From NCBI GenBank assembly GCA_022843625.1, contig JALHNH010000007.1:1-64000 (forward strand): 64,000 nucleotides of DNA, read 5' to 3'. The notes below the pieces were generated by a model that did no database searches, had not been told where the DNA came from, and saw nothing but the letters and a program-made list of their open reading frames with translations. The position numbers and the translations under genes are program-made. The DNA comes from Bryobacter sp. (GTDB lineage Bacteria; Acidobacteriota; Terriglobia; Bryobacterales; Bryobacteraceae). Numbering within the stretch: the stretch's first letter is position 1; each line of letters opens with the position of its first letter. Shown piece after piece: positions 35,434 to 43,977 of this stretch.

Positions 35434-36822
35434 ATGAGCTTTTCTTTTGCACTTCTGTTGTTGCTTAGCCCCGGTTGGCCTGGTGATTCTGCTGAGGTTC
35501 CGACTGTAAAGTTGGATCCTGTACTGGAGAACCTGCTAACCGGGGAATCCAAAGTGCGTGTGGTGGTGGCGCTTCGCCTTGATGAATCCCTGGGGATGGA
35601 GGATGCAATCCGGCAGGCAGCAGACCGGGTAGCACAGCAATCGGACCCAGCGGAAATGCTGGCACTCGCCCGCTTTAAGCGAGTGCCAGCTGTCATCGCA
35701 ACTGTGAGCGCTAAAGGATTGTCGAGCCTTGCGGAGAGCCAGTCGGTGGCAGCGATCGAATGGGACCAGGGCGGGCTGGGTTTGAAAATAGGTCCGCAAG
35801 ATGTCAACAAACTGGAGCGAATTGCAATTCTCGACACCGGGATCGGCTATGACGCGGAACTCGGTGCGCCGGACAAACTGGATAGCGAAGCTTGTTTCTG
35901 TACTCTGAAAAGCGATGGGGGATGCTGCCCGGACGGCAGCCGTGAGCAGACCGGAGCAGGCAGTGCACGGGACTATCTGTACTTTGATACGACCTCCCTC
36001 GCGTGGATCCGGCCAGCAGTTCCGCCTCCGGCTGGAGTTGTCACATGGAAGCCCGCGATAAGGGCAGTAAAGGTGCTTTCAAAGAAAGATCGCTTTGAGA
36101 CTTGGGAGGTTATATTTCGGGCATTGGATAGCATGTTGGACCGGGATGAAATGGCATTGAATCGGGTGTTGTTCAGTTTTGCCTCGCATCGTTTGTATGA
36201 GGGAGAAAATTGCGGGAATTCCGGGACGGGCGTAGTTTTGAGACAGGTATTTGATGCGTTTTGGAGGCAGGGAGTGAGGCCGATGGTGGCACGTGCGGCG
36301 GGAGGGCCTGGTCCGGGGATTGCTCTACCGGGATGTTTGGCAAATGGGGACTTGGCCTATGAAAGTGCCACAGAACGTTATGTGGACATGGGGAGTCTTG
36401 AAATGCAAGCCCCTCCGGCTCCGGGCAACGCACAGGGTCCGCCACCAGCGCCTGTGGAAAAGAATAGATCGCTGGTGTTTGGGGTAGTGGAATCGATTGA
36501 CCTGCTTGAAGACGATAAAGTACCTGCGGTAGACACCCCAGCCGACGCTAAATTCTGGAAGTTAAGAATTCGCGTAATACAAAGCAGCCCCCTTGCGGCA
36601 GATACTTCGAACCTGATTCCGACTGGCCAAATGGTGGACTTCGCGACACTGGATTCGGTGAAAGAATTGAAGCCGGGCCAGCGGGTGAAGTTTCAAGCCT
36701 CATTGACAGGGTTTAGCGGTCAGGGCAACTTTGTTGCGACCGGTTTCCGATTGGTAAGCAGTAGCGGTCAAGAACAAAAGCCTACGGCACGCCCCCAACG
36801 TAAGGCTCCAGGAAAGCCATGA
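35434..36822 (+). CDS. Degenerate subtilase-fold protein (peptidase S8-like, catalytic His and Ser missing)
   Basis: 462 residues, start codon directly following the cohesin-gene stop. A signal peptide is followed by an I9-propeptide-like region (about 38-115) and a subtilisin fold: AILDTGIGYD with the catalytic Asp134, a Cys-rich EACFC...GCCPDGS loop typical of one subtilase branch, then VKVLSKKDRFETWEV. The HGTHVAG-type histidine motif, expected at about 180, is replaced by DYLYFDTTSLAW, and no GTSxAAP serine motif occurs. The last 115 residues form an extra domain. It is most likely an inactive, protein-binding subtilase. The frame is open throughout, so it is not an ordinary pseudogene. 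Confidence 0.7.
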   Translation: MSFSFALLLLLSPGWPGDSAEVPTVKLDPVLENLLTGESKVRVVVALRLDESLGMEDAIRQAADRVAQQSDPAEMLALARFKRVPAVIATVSAKGLSSLAESQSVAAIEWDQGGLGLKIGPQDVNKLERIAILDTGIGYDAELGAPDKLDSEACFCTLKSDGGCCPDGSREQTGAGSARDYLYFDTTSLAWIRPAVPPPAGVVTWKPAIRAVKVLSKKDRFETWEVIFRALDSMLDRDEMALNRVLFSFASHRLYEGENCGNSGTGVVLRQVFDAFWRQGVRPMVARAAGGPGPGIALPGCLANGDLAYESATERYVDMGSLEMQAPPAPGNAQGPPPAPVEKNRSLVFGVVESIDLLEDDKVPAVDTPADAKFWKLRIRVIQSSPLAADTSNLIPTGQMVDFATLDSVKELKPGQRVKFQASLTGFSGQGNFVATGFRLVSSSGQEQKPTARPQRKAPGKP

Positions 36823-36835
36823 GCCCGGAGAATCA

Positions 36836-36861
36836 GCTGCCGGCTTGATTCGGCCGGCAGC
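36836..36861 (+). terminator. Strong hairpin after the cohesin/dockerin unit (terminator-like, no U-tract)
   Basis: GCTGCCGGC (36836-36844), loop TTGATTCG, GCCGGCAGC (36853-36861): a perfect 9-base GC-rich stem 13 bases after the stop at 36822. No T-run follows, so it may protect the 3' end or stall transcription without being a classical intrinsic terminator. Confidence 0.45.
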
Positions 36862-36898
36862 ATGCGCGCTTCATCAGATCGGATAGAATGAGCCGCAT

Positions 36899-39469
36899 AT
36901 GCCACGCAGCCTGGTAGTACTGATCGCCTACACCTTTCCAGTTTTTGCTGCTGCTGATGGCGATGAGTTTTTCGAAGCGAAGATTCGTCCCCTCCTGGCA
37001 ACGCATTGCCACGCCTGCCATACCGGCAGCGGCTTGGGAAACTTGCGCCTTGATTCTCGTGAGGCCATCCTCAAGGGCGGCAAATCGGGCAAAGTAGTCG
37101 TAGAAGGCAAGCCAGAACTGAGTCTGCTCGTCGAAGCCGTGAAGCGCACTCATGTGCGCCTAAAGATGCCACCAGTTGGCCCACTCAGCACCCAGGAAGT
37201 CGAAGACCTGGAAAAGTGGATCCGTGTCGGTCTTCCCTGGCCGGAAAAGCAACTGCAGACGGAAGTTACAACCGCGAAGATCACCTCGGAGCAAAAGGCC
37301 TTCTGGTCCTTCCTGCCAATCCAACCCGCAACAAATCAATCGATCGACAGCTACATCAACGCAAAACTGAAGGCAGCGGAGATTATTGCCGCCAAACCGG
37401 CAGACCCTCGCACCTGGCTGCGGCGCTTGACAATCAGCCTTACGGGTCTGCCACCCACGCCTGAAGTGGCCGACGCTTTTGCCCAAAACCCGGATCGCCC
37501 CAAAGCGGTGGACCGATTGCTCCAGTCCCCTCAATACGGCGAACGCTGGGCCAGGCACTGGCTGGACCTTGCCCGATACTCAGACGGCGAGTTGGCAGCC
37601 AGCACAGACACACCGCTTCCCAACGCGTGGCGCTACCGCGATTGGGTGATCGAAGCCTTCAATCAAGACCTCCCCTACAACCTCTTTGCCAAAGCGCAAA
37701 TCACGGAGACGAAGCAGCACATGGCGGGCCTTGGCTTTCAGGCGTTGGGCTCCAGCGCAAACGATCAACTCGACGTGACGACCAAGGTATTTTTAGGTCT
37801 GACCGTGGGCTGTGCACAGTGCCACGATCACAAGTACGATCCGATTCCGACCAAAGACTACTATTCGTTGCTGGGGGTCTTCAAGAGCACTCAGTCGAAT
37901 CAATACCCGCTCGTTGAAGCATCTGAAGTTGAGCGATACAAGGCCAGGAAGAAAAAAGTTGATGACCTGAAAGAAATTCTTGGCGACTATCTTGCCGACC
38001 AGACGAGACAACTCACCGATTTGCTCGCCCGCGATACAGCCAAATACCTTGTTGCCGTTTGGAACAACAAAGCCGAGGGGCTCGACGAAGAAACCTTCAA
38101 GCGATGGAAGACCTACCTCGCTGACTCCAGCAAAGAGCACCCATACCTGGACGGCTGGTACAAACTTCTCAAGACGCAGCCGCAAGAGGCTCAAGTAAAA
38201 GCAGAGGCGGAGAAGTATCAAAGCTTCGTCCTCGAATTGCTCGATGAGGCCAGGGAAGTTGAGGACAAGAATTACGTTGCCTTTGGCGGTCGCAAAGGGC
38301 AGAAGAACGAGAATACGCGCCAGTACACCAACATCGTTTCTCTGCCGGTCTTGAAGTTCTATCAGTGGCGCGAGCTGGCTTACAAACCTTATGTCACCGA
38401 CGGATTCAAAGCGCCCGGTGGCATCTATTTCTACGACGCGAAACAGATCGATCGCTTCCTCGGCGGTTTTGCCAAGACCTATGTAGAGAAGCTCCGCGCC
38501 GAGATCAAGGCCGCAGAGGCAGAACTGCCAGGCATGTATCCTTTCCTGCATTCGGTGAAAGATACAGACAAGCCCGCCGACACACACGTTGCCCTACGTG
38601 GAGATCCGAAGACGCCAGGCGAAATCGCACCGCGACGCTTTCTGCAGGCACTCTGCGAGGACGAACCCAGGCCCTTCCTCGAAGGTAGCGGCCGCGCACA
38701 ACTCGCCGAGGCCATCGTCAACCATCCACTCACCGCGCGCGTGATTGTGAATCGAGTCTGGCAATACCATTTCGGCAAAGGCATCGTACGCTCCGCATCC
38801 AACTTCGGGCGTATGGGAGAAAGGCCAAGCCACCCGGAGCTCCTTGAGGAACTCACCGCCCGCTTCATCGAAGGCGGCTGGAGTCTGAAAAAACTCCATC
38901 GCGAAATACTGCTCAGCGATACCTATGCGCGCGCCACAGCGGCAAGTGTGGATGCAGACCCAGACAACCGGCTGCTGGCTCATTTCCCGCTCCAGCATCG
39001 CCTCGATATGGAGGTTCTGAGGGACTCAGTATTGAGCGTAAGCGGGCAGCTTGACTCCAAGGTGGGTGGCGCGTCCAGCAGCATTTCTGATGAGAATCAA
39101 CGCCGATCACTCTATCTCACGGTCAGCCGGACACGCCTCGATCCGGCAATGGCTTTGTTCGATTTCCCGGATGCCAACGGATCTACCGATGAACGCGCCA
39201 TCACTGCCGGTCCATTACAGGGGCTCTACTGGTTGAACAGCGCCTTCATCACAAAACAGGCCGAGGCCCTTGACAAGCGCCTCAAGGCAGAAGTTCCGGG
39301 AGACGATGCAGCTCGCCTCCAGCGAGCATACAAGTTGCTCTACTCGCGCCCACCAGATGCAGCCGAGATGAAACTGGGCGTAGACTATCTATCAAGCGCC
39401 GGTCCAAACGCATGGCCAAAATACTTGCAGGCCTTACTTGGCACCAGTGAATTCTCAAGTGTGAATTGA
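36899..39469 (+). CDS. PSCyt1-DUF1549-DUF1553 cytochrome c-type protein
   Basis: 856 residues. After a signal peptide, a planctomycete-type cytochrome segment carries CHACH at 37-41. DUF1549 follows (about 140-345) and holds a second CAQCH at 305-309 in the conserved CAQCHDHKYDPI stretch. DUF1553 fills the C-terminal third (RVWQYHFGKGI, then SDTYARA). Almost always paired with a DUF1501 gene, which follows here after one base. Exported, probably heme-bearing; the substrate is unknown. Codon use favours C at third positions compared with the G-rich genes at 41-54 kb. Confidence 0.9.
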   Translation: MPRSLVVLIAYTFPVFAAADGDEFFEAKIRPLLATHCHACHTGSGLGNLRLDSREAILKGGKSGKVVVEGKPELSLLVEAVKRTHVRLKMPPVGPLSTQEVEDLEKWIRVGLPWPEKQLQTEVTTAKITSEQKAFWSFLPIQPATNQSIDSYINAKLKAAEIIAAKPADPRTWLRRLTISLTGLPPTPEVADAFAQNPDRPKAVDRLLQSPQYGERWARHWLDLARYSDGELAASTDTPLPNAWRYRDWVIEAFNQDLPYNLFAKAQITETKQHMAGLGFQALGSSANDQLDVTTKVFLGLTVGCAQCHDHKYDPIPTKDYYSLLGVFKSTQSNQYPLVEASEVERYKARKKKVDDLKEILGDYLADQTRQLTDLLARDTAKYLVAVWNNKAEGLDEETFKRWKTYLADSSKEHPYLDGWYKLLKTQPQEAQVKAEAEKYQSFVLELLDEAREVEDKNYVAFGGRKGQKNENTRQYTNIVSLPVLKFYQWRELAYKPYVTDGFKAPGGIYFYDAKQIDRFLGGFAKTYVEKLRAEIKAAEAELPGMYPFLHSVKDTDKPADTHVALRGDPKTPGEIAPRRFLQALCEDEPRPFLEGSGRAQLAEAIVNHPLTARVIVNRVWQYHFGKGIVRSASNFGRMGERPSHPELLEELTARFIEGGWSLKKLHREILLSDTYARATAASVDADPDNRLLAHFPLQHRLDMEVLRDSVLSVSGQLDSKVGGASSSISDENQRRSLYLTVSRTRLDPAMALFDFPDANGSTDERAITAGPLQGLYWLNSAFITKQAEALDKRLKAEVPGDDAARLQRAYKLLYSRPPDAAEMKLGVDYLSSAGPNAWPKYLQALLGTSEFSSVN

Positions 39470-39470
39470 A

Positions 39471-40829
39471 ATGTCCCCAAGACGCAAATTCCTTCAAAGC
39501 CTCGGTGGCGGATTTGGCCTCAGTGCCCTGCAGGGCATGCTGCAGGCTGATCCGAATCGGCAGCCGCACTTTACGCCGAAGGCCAAGCACGTCATCTTTT
39601 TGTTTTTGAATGGTGGCATGTCCCAGGTGGATACATTCGATCATAAGCCTGCGCTTGCCAGGTACGATGGTCAGCCGATGCCTGGGCCGAAGATTCGCAC
39701 CGATCGCGCCAGCGGCACGCTGATGCGAAGTCCCTGGGAATTCAAACGCTACGGACAATCAGGCCTTGAAGTGAGCGAGATCTTTCCGCAGATTGCCCAA
39801 CGAATTGATGATTTTTGTGTGATCCGTTCGATGCATACCGACAACGGCAACCACGGGCCCTCGCTTCAGTTGATGAACTGTGGCCACCAGCTTCCGGGTC
39901 GCCCGTCGATGGGCTCCTGGGTCACCTATGGCCTGGGCACGGACAACAAGAACCTTCCAGGGTTTATCGTGCTCTGCCCCGGTTTCCCTGTGCTCGGATC
40001 CTCGCTCTGGAGCGCCGGCTACATGCCCTCAAGCTATCAGGGCGTTCATATCCATAACGAAGCTGTTGAGCCAGAGAAGCTCATCAGGCACCTCCGCAAC
40101 GCCCGGCTGAGCGTGGAGGAACAGAAGCAACAACTTGGCCTTCTCGACCAATTGAACCGGCATTACATCCAGCGGGTTGGGGACCAGCCACAGCTCGAAG
40201 GAGCGGTCCAATCGATGGAGTCAGCCTTCCGTCTGCAGACAGAAGCTGGCGACCTGTTTGACATCCGCAAGGAATCGGAAAAAGTTCGTGCCCGCTACGA
40301 CATCTCCGACTTCGGTCGTGGCTGTCTTATGTCGCTTCGCCTTGTCGAGAGCGGTGTTCGTATGGTTCAAATCTACTTTGGCAATTTCCAGCCGTGGGAT
40401 CATCATGACGATATCCGCATCCACGCCAAACTCGCGCGCCAAGCGGACGGCCCTATCGCGGCCCTGGTGGACGATCTCAAAGCTCGCGGGCTATTTGATG
40501 AAACGCTGATCGTGATTGCAGGAGAATTCGGACGAACGCCGATGATCCAGAATTCCGGCCTGGAAAAACTTGGCTGCGGTCGCGATCACAACCCTCCGGC
40601 GTTTAGCGTGCTGCTCGCCGGCGGAGGCATCAAGGGCGGGTTGGCTTATGGCGCAACCGACGACTTCGGCTTTAAAGCGGTGGAGAACAAGGTTCACGTC
40701 CACGACCTCCACGCGACCATCCTGCACCAACTGGGTTTCGACCATACAAAGCTGACGTACCGCTATGCAGGCCGCGACTTCCGGCTTACTGACGTGCATG
40801 GCGAAGTTGTCAAAGCCGTCATCGCCTAA
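39471..40829 (+). CDS. DUF1501 protein with Tat signal
   Basis: 452 residues. A Tat motif RRKFLQSLGG leads into HVIFLFLNGGMSQVDTFD, the conserved metal-site opening of DUF1501, an alkaline-phosphatase/sulfatase-fold family. Later conserved blocks include NHGPSLQLMNCGHQLPGRPS, IAGEFGRTP and GRDHNP. It is the usual partner of the DUF1549/1553 cytochrome, one base upstream. Function of the pair is unknown, with sulfatase-like hydrolysis suggested only by fold. The gene ends the unit, and no terminator is visible. Confidence 0.9.
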   Translation: MSPRRKFLQSLGGGFGLSALQGMLQADPNRQPHFTPKAKHVIFLFLNGGMSQVDTFDHKPALARYDGQPMPGPKIRTDRASGTLMRSPWEFKRYGQSGLEVSEIFPQIAQRIDDFCVIRSMHTDNGNHGPSLQLMNCGHQLPGRPSMGSWVTYGLGTDNKNLPGFIVLCPGFPVLGSSLWSAGYMPSSYQGVHIHNEAVEPEKLIRHLRNARLSVEEQKQQLGLLDQLNRHYIQRVGDQPQLEGAVQSMESAFRLQTEAGDLFDIRKESEKVRARYDISDFGRGCLMSLRLVESGVRMVQIYFGNFQPWDHHDDIRIHAKLARQADGPIAALVDDLKARGLFDETLIVIAGEFGRTPMIQNSGLEKLGCGRDHNPPAFSVLLAGGGIKGGLAYGATDDFGFKAVENKVHVHDLHATILHQLGFDHTKLTYRYAGRDFRLTDVHGEVVKAVIA

Positions 40830-41035
40830 CGACGCTTGACTCTGTGCCTGAATCACAACGGTCCTGGGGAGGCGTACCAATTGAGTCCAGTTCTTCAGCC
40901 GTCCATTTGCCGCCGCCCAGACCCGCTCCCGGCGCTCATCAAGCCAGCATGCATCGGCCGTGTAGATAAATTTGGTGGCATTGACTTCAGTGAAGACGTA
41001 CAAAGCCGATAATAGATTTTGAGAGAAGGAGCGAT

Positions 41036-42325
41036 TTGACGAAGGCTGGTGAAGCGGTAGCGAATGCGCGTCAACTGTTGACACGGCTTTCCGGGCACCG
41101 GGTAGTGCGCAACGCTGCATTGATGTATGCCGTGCAGATGAGCAGCTACGTATTCCCGCTTGTGATTCTGCCGTATCTGGCGCGAGTGTTGTCGCGGGAG
41201 AAATTTGGGCTGATCGCCTTTTCGCAGATGTTCATCTGGTATTTCATCATTCTCGTGGACTACGGATTCAATCTTACGGCGACGCGGGAAGTGGCGGTGA
41301 ACCGTGAGGATTCAGCCAAGGTGAGCCGGATTTTCGGCGCTGTGATGGGAGCCAAAGCGATTCTGACGGTGCTTGGTTTTTTGTTGATGGTGGGAGTAGT
41401 GATGGCGATGCCGAAATTGAGGCCGGATCTGGATCTCTACACACTGGCTTTTTTAGGGGTGGTGGGAAATCTGTTGTTTCCCGTTTGGTTGTATCAGGGG
41501 CTGGAGAAGATGAACGAAGTTGCGTTGAGGGATTTTGGGGCAAAACTACTGGCTTTGGTAGCGATCTTCGGGTTGGTTAAGGGAGACGAGCAGTATTTAC
41601 TGGCGGGAGCGGCGCAGCCGGTGGCGTCATTGGTATGCGGGCTGGTAGTGTTGATACGGCTCAAGTCGCTGGGTGTGCGGATGGAGCTACCTACATGGGT
41701 TGAGGTGAAGCAGGCGTTCGTTCAGGGCTGGGTACCGTTTCTTGGCTTGTCGGCGGTTTCCGGGGCGATGATATCGAATGTGGTTGTGTTGGGGTTATGG
41801 TCGACGCCTGTGGAAGTGGCCGTGTATAGTGGCGGGCAGCGGATCATCATCGCGCTACGGACGATGGTGGCACCTGTATCGACGGCGCTGTATCCATATG
41901 CGAGCCAGAAGGCGTCGCGTAGTGAGCGCGAGGCGATGGAGTTTGTGAGGCGGATTCGAGGGATGGTGGCCGTGCCGTTTCTGGTCTGCGGGGTGGTGAT
42001 GCTGGTGGGTGCGCCTTGGCTGCTGCCATGGTTTCTTGGGCCGAAATACGTGGATTCGGTGCCGGTAATGCAGATCATGGCGTTTATCCCGTTGATGTTT
42101 TCGCTAGTGCAAATTCACTCCACGTACTACATGCTGGCTTGCGGCTACGATAAGGAATGGATGAGGATCACGATGACGGTAACGGCATTTAACCTGATCG
42201 CGATGACTCTCTTTCTGTTCACGATGAGGGGAGCTTACGCTATTGCCTGGACGAGTTTGTTAACGGAAGCGCTCGGGGCTCTTATTTATTGGCGTTTCTT
42301 CCGCAGGAAGTGGGTTTCGTTGTGA
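41036..42325 (+). CDS. Polysaccharide flippase (Wzx/MATE-like)
   Basis: 429 residues with about 12 membrane segments and the Wzx-type N-terminus (NAALMYAVQMSSYVFPLVIL then YLARVLSREKFGLIAF). It would flip undecaprenyl-linked sugar units across the inner membrane. The start is TTG with a strong AGAAGGAG ribosome-binding site. It is the first gene of the polysaccharide locus, and its stop overlaps the GTG of the next gene (GTGA). Confidence 0.9.
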   Translation: MTKAGEAVANARQLLTRLSGHRVVRNAALMYAVQMSSYVFPLVILPYLARVLSREKFGLIAFSQMFIWYFIILVDYGFNLTATREVAVNREDSAKVSRIFGAVMGAKAILTVLGFLLMVGVVMAMPKLRPDLDLYTLAFLGVVGNLLFPVWLYQGLEKMNEVALRDFGAKLLALVAIFGLVKGDEQYLLAGAAQPVASLVCGLVVLIRLKSLGVRMELPTWVEVKQAFVQGWVPFLGLSAVSGAMISNVVVLGLWSTPVEVAVYSGGQRIIIALRTMVAPVSTALYPYASQKASRSEREAMEFVRRIRGMVAVPFLVCGVVMLVGAPWLLPWFLGPKYVDSVPVMQIMAFIPLMFSLVQIHSTYYMLACGYDKEWMRITMTVTAFNLIAMTLFLFTMRGAYAIAWTSLLTEALGALIYWRFFRRKWVSL

Positions 42326-43977
42326 GAGTGGTGTTTCTTGTGGGAGGAGACTCTGCATCGACGCGGGAGTCGATCGAGGCTGTGTGCCGGCTCGAAAGCG
42401 TGAAGCCCGTAGCCATACTGGTGGACACGCATCGCAGTCCGGCCAAGGTGAGATGGAAGAACCTGAGGCGAAATATCAAGCGGGAGGGCATTGGATATGT
42501 CCCGCGGCGTGTGTTGTCGTTTGTGCGGGAAGCGCTGGATGGATTAGCCGGGCGGATTGTGCCAAAACAAGAGGTAGAGGCGCTATTACGGCAGGCTTTT
42601 CCAGACCGGATTTTCGAGTTAAAGGATTTGGAAAAACGCTATGGTTGCGTGGTTGAAGAGGTAGGGAATCTGAATGGGCCGCTTGCGGGAGAGCGGCTGC
42701 GGCACCACCGGGCTCAGTTGGGAATTGTGCTGGGGACAAGGATTTTGAAGCGGCACACCTTTAGTGTTCCGGATTTTGGATCCATCAATTTACACAAGGG
42801 CAGGGTACCTCAGTATCGCGGGATGCCGCCGGCGTTTTGGGAGTTGTACGAAGGAGCGGCCGAGGCGGGTGTAACGGTGCATTATGTCGACGACGGGTTG
42901 GATACGGGAGAAGTTTTAGGAAGCGGATCGACGACGATACACCCTCAGGAGACGCTTTCTTCACTGAAGCGAAAGTTAGACGAGTTGGGCACGGCGACGC
43001 TTGCTGAAACAGTGGAGAGGATGGCGGGTGGACAACTGCGAGGCACGCGACAGGAAAGCGGCCAATGGCTGGCGCGCACGGGGCCGACAGCGGCCCAGCG
43101 TAAGGAACTTGCCGGGCGCATTGCGGGAGACGATGAGGATTCGGATTTGCGCCGGATCGTCAAAACGGCGGTGCATCTTGCCTTGTATTACGGGGGAGTA
43201 TGGGCTGCTTTGCGCTACTGGCGGCCGGTTCGACTGGGCCGGGCCGGGATCATTTTGCACCACCGGGTGAACGATCGCTCCGAGGACCGGTTGACGACGC
43301 AGACTCGAGTATTGGGTGAGCAGTTGTTGGTTTTAAAGCGTTACTACCGGGTGGAAAAAACAGCAGTATTGGCGGGCCAAATTCTGAGGCGGGAATCCGT
43401 GGGCCGCGGAGCAGTTGCGATTCATTTCGACGATTGCTACCGGGATGTGTATCAGTGTGGGGGGCCGCTGCTTAAGGCGGCCGGAGCCCCGGCGACGATG
43501 TTCATTGCGACCGGATTTATCGACACCGACCGGGTATTCGAGCATGACCGGGTGAAATACGCACTGCGCTTTGAAAATCTGAAGCGTGAGGAGGTAGCCG
43601 GGCTGGCCAGGTATGGCGTAGAGGTGGGCGCGCATACGGTGAATCATGTAGATCTTGGGACGATTGATGCGGAACAGGCCAGGTGGGAACTGGAGCAAAG
43701 CAAGAAGGATCTGGAACAGATTACGGGCAAAGAAGTAGCGTTCTTTTCCTTTCCGTTTGGCAAGGAGACGAATATTCGGCCCGAGGTAAGGGAGATGGTG
43801 AAGGAAGCAGGGTTTGTGGCGCTGTTTTCCGCGCATGGGGGTTATGTCTCCGGGGAATCCGACCCCTATGACATTAAACGTTTTGGGACGAATTCCCGCT
43901 ACCGGGCGCTGGATCTGCTGATGGAGCTGGAAGGGATTTCAGTAGCTCACCTGGCGAGGAAACTGAGGGGTCGCTGA
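42322..43977 (+). CDS. Formyltransferase-polysaccharide deacetylase (NodB) fusion
   Basis: 551 residues from a GTG overlapping the flippase stop; an ATG 33 bases upstream is open but overlaps more. Residues about 85-245 are a folate-type formyltransferase with Asn156 and His158 (INLHKG), PQYRGMPPAFWEL and Asp194 (GLDTG), the catalytic set of methionyl-tRNA and sugar-nucleotide formyltransferases. Residues about 310-530 are a NodB deacetylase with Asp370-Asp371 (HFDDCY, Gly of the usual DDG replaced by Cys372) and metal ligands His438 and His442 (AHTVNH). It could formylate an amino sugar and deacylate the same glycan. It overlaps the convergent GT4 gene by 104 bases. Confidence 0.85.
   Translation: MRVVFLVGGDSASTRESIEAVCRLESVKPVAILVDTHRSPAKVRWKNLRRNIKREGIGYVPRRVLSFVREALDGLAGRIVPKQEVEALLRQAFPDRIFELKDLEKRYGCVVEEVGNLNGPLAGERLRHHRAQLGIVLGTRILKRHTFSVPDFGSINLHKGRVPQYRGMPPAFWELYEGAAEAGVTVHYVDDGLDTGEVLGSGSTTIHPQETLSSLKRKLDELGTATLAETVERMAGGQLRGTRQESGQWLARTGPTAAQRKELAGRIAGDDEDSDLRRIVKTAVHLALYYGGVWAALRYWRPVRLGRAGIILHHRVNDRSEDRLTTQTRVLGEQLLVLKRYYRVEKTAVLAGQILRRESVGRGAVAIHFDDCYRDVYQCGGPLLKAAGAPATMFIATGFIDTDRVFEHDRVKYALRFENLKREEVAGLARYGVEVGAHTVNHVDLGTIDAEQARWELEQSKKDLEQITGKEVAFFSFPFGKETNIRPEVREMVKEAGFVALFSAHGGYVSGESDPYDIKRFGTNSRYRALDLLMELEGISVAHLARKLRGR

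Noticed and set aside
37793..38587. 264-codon minus-strand frame inside the DUF1549/DUF1553 gene
   Set aside because: Sense strand carries the conserved CAQCHDHKYDPI block and domain order, so the antisense frame is incidental.
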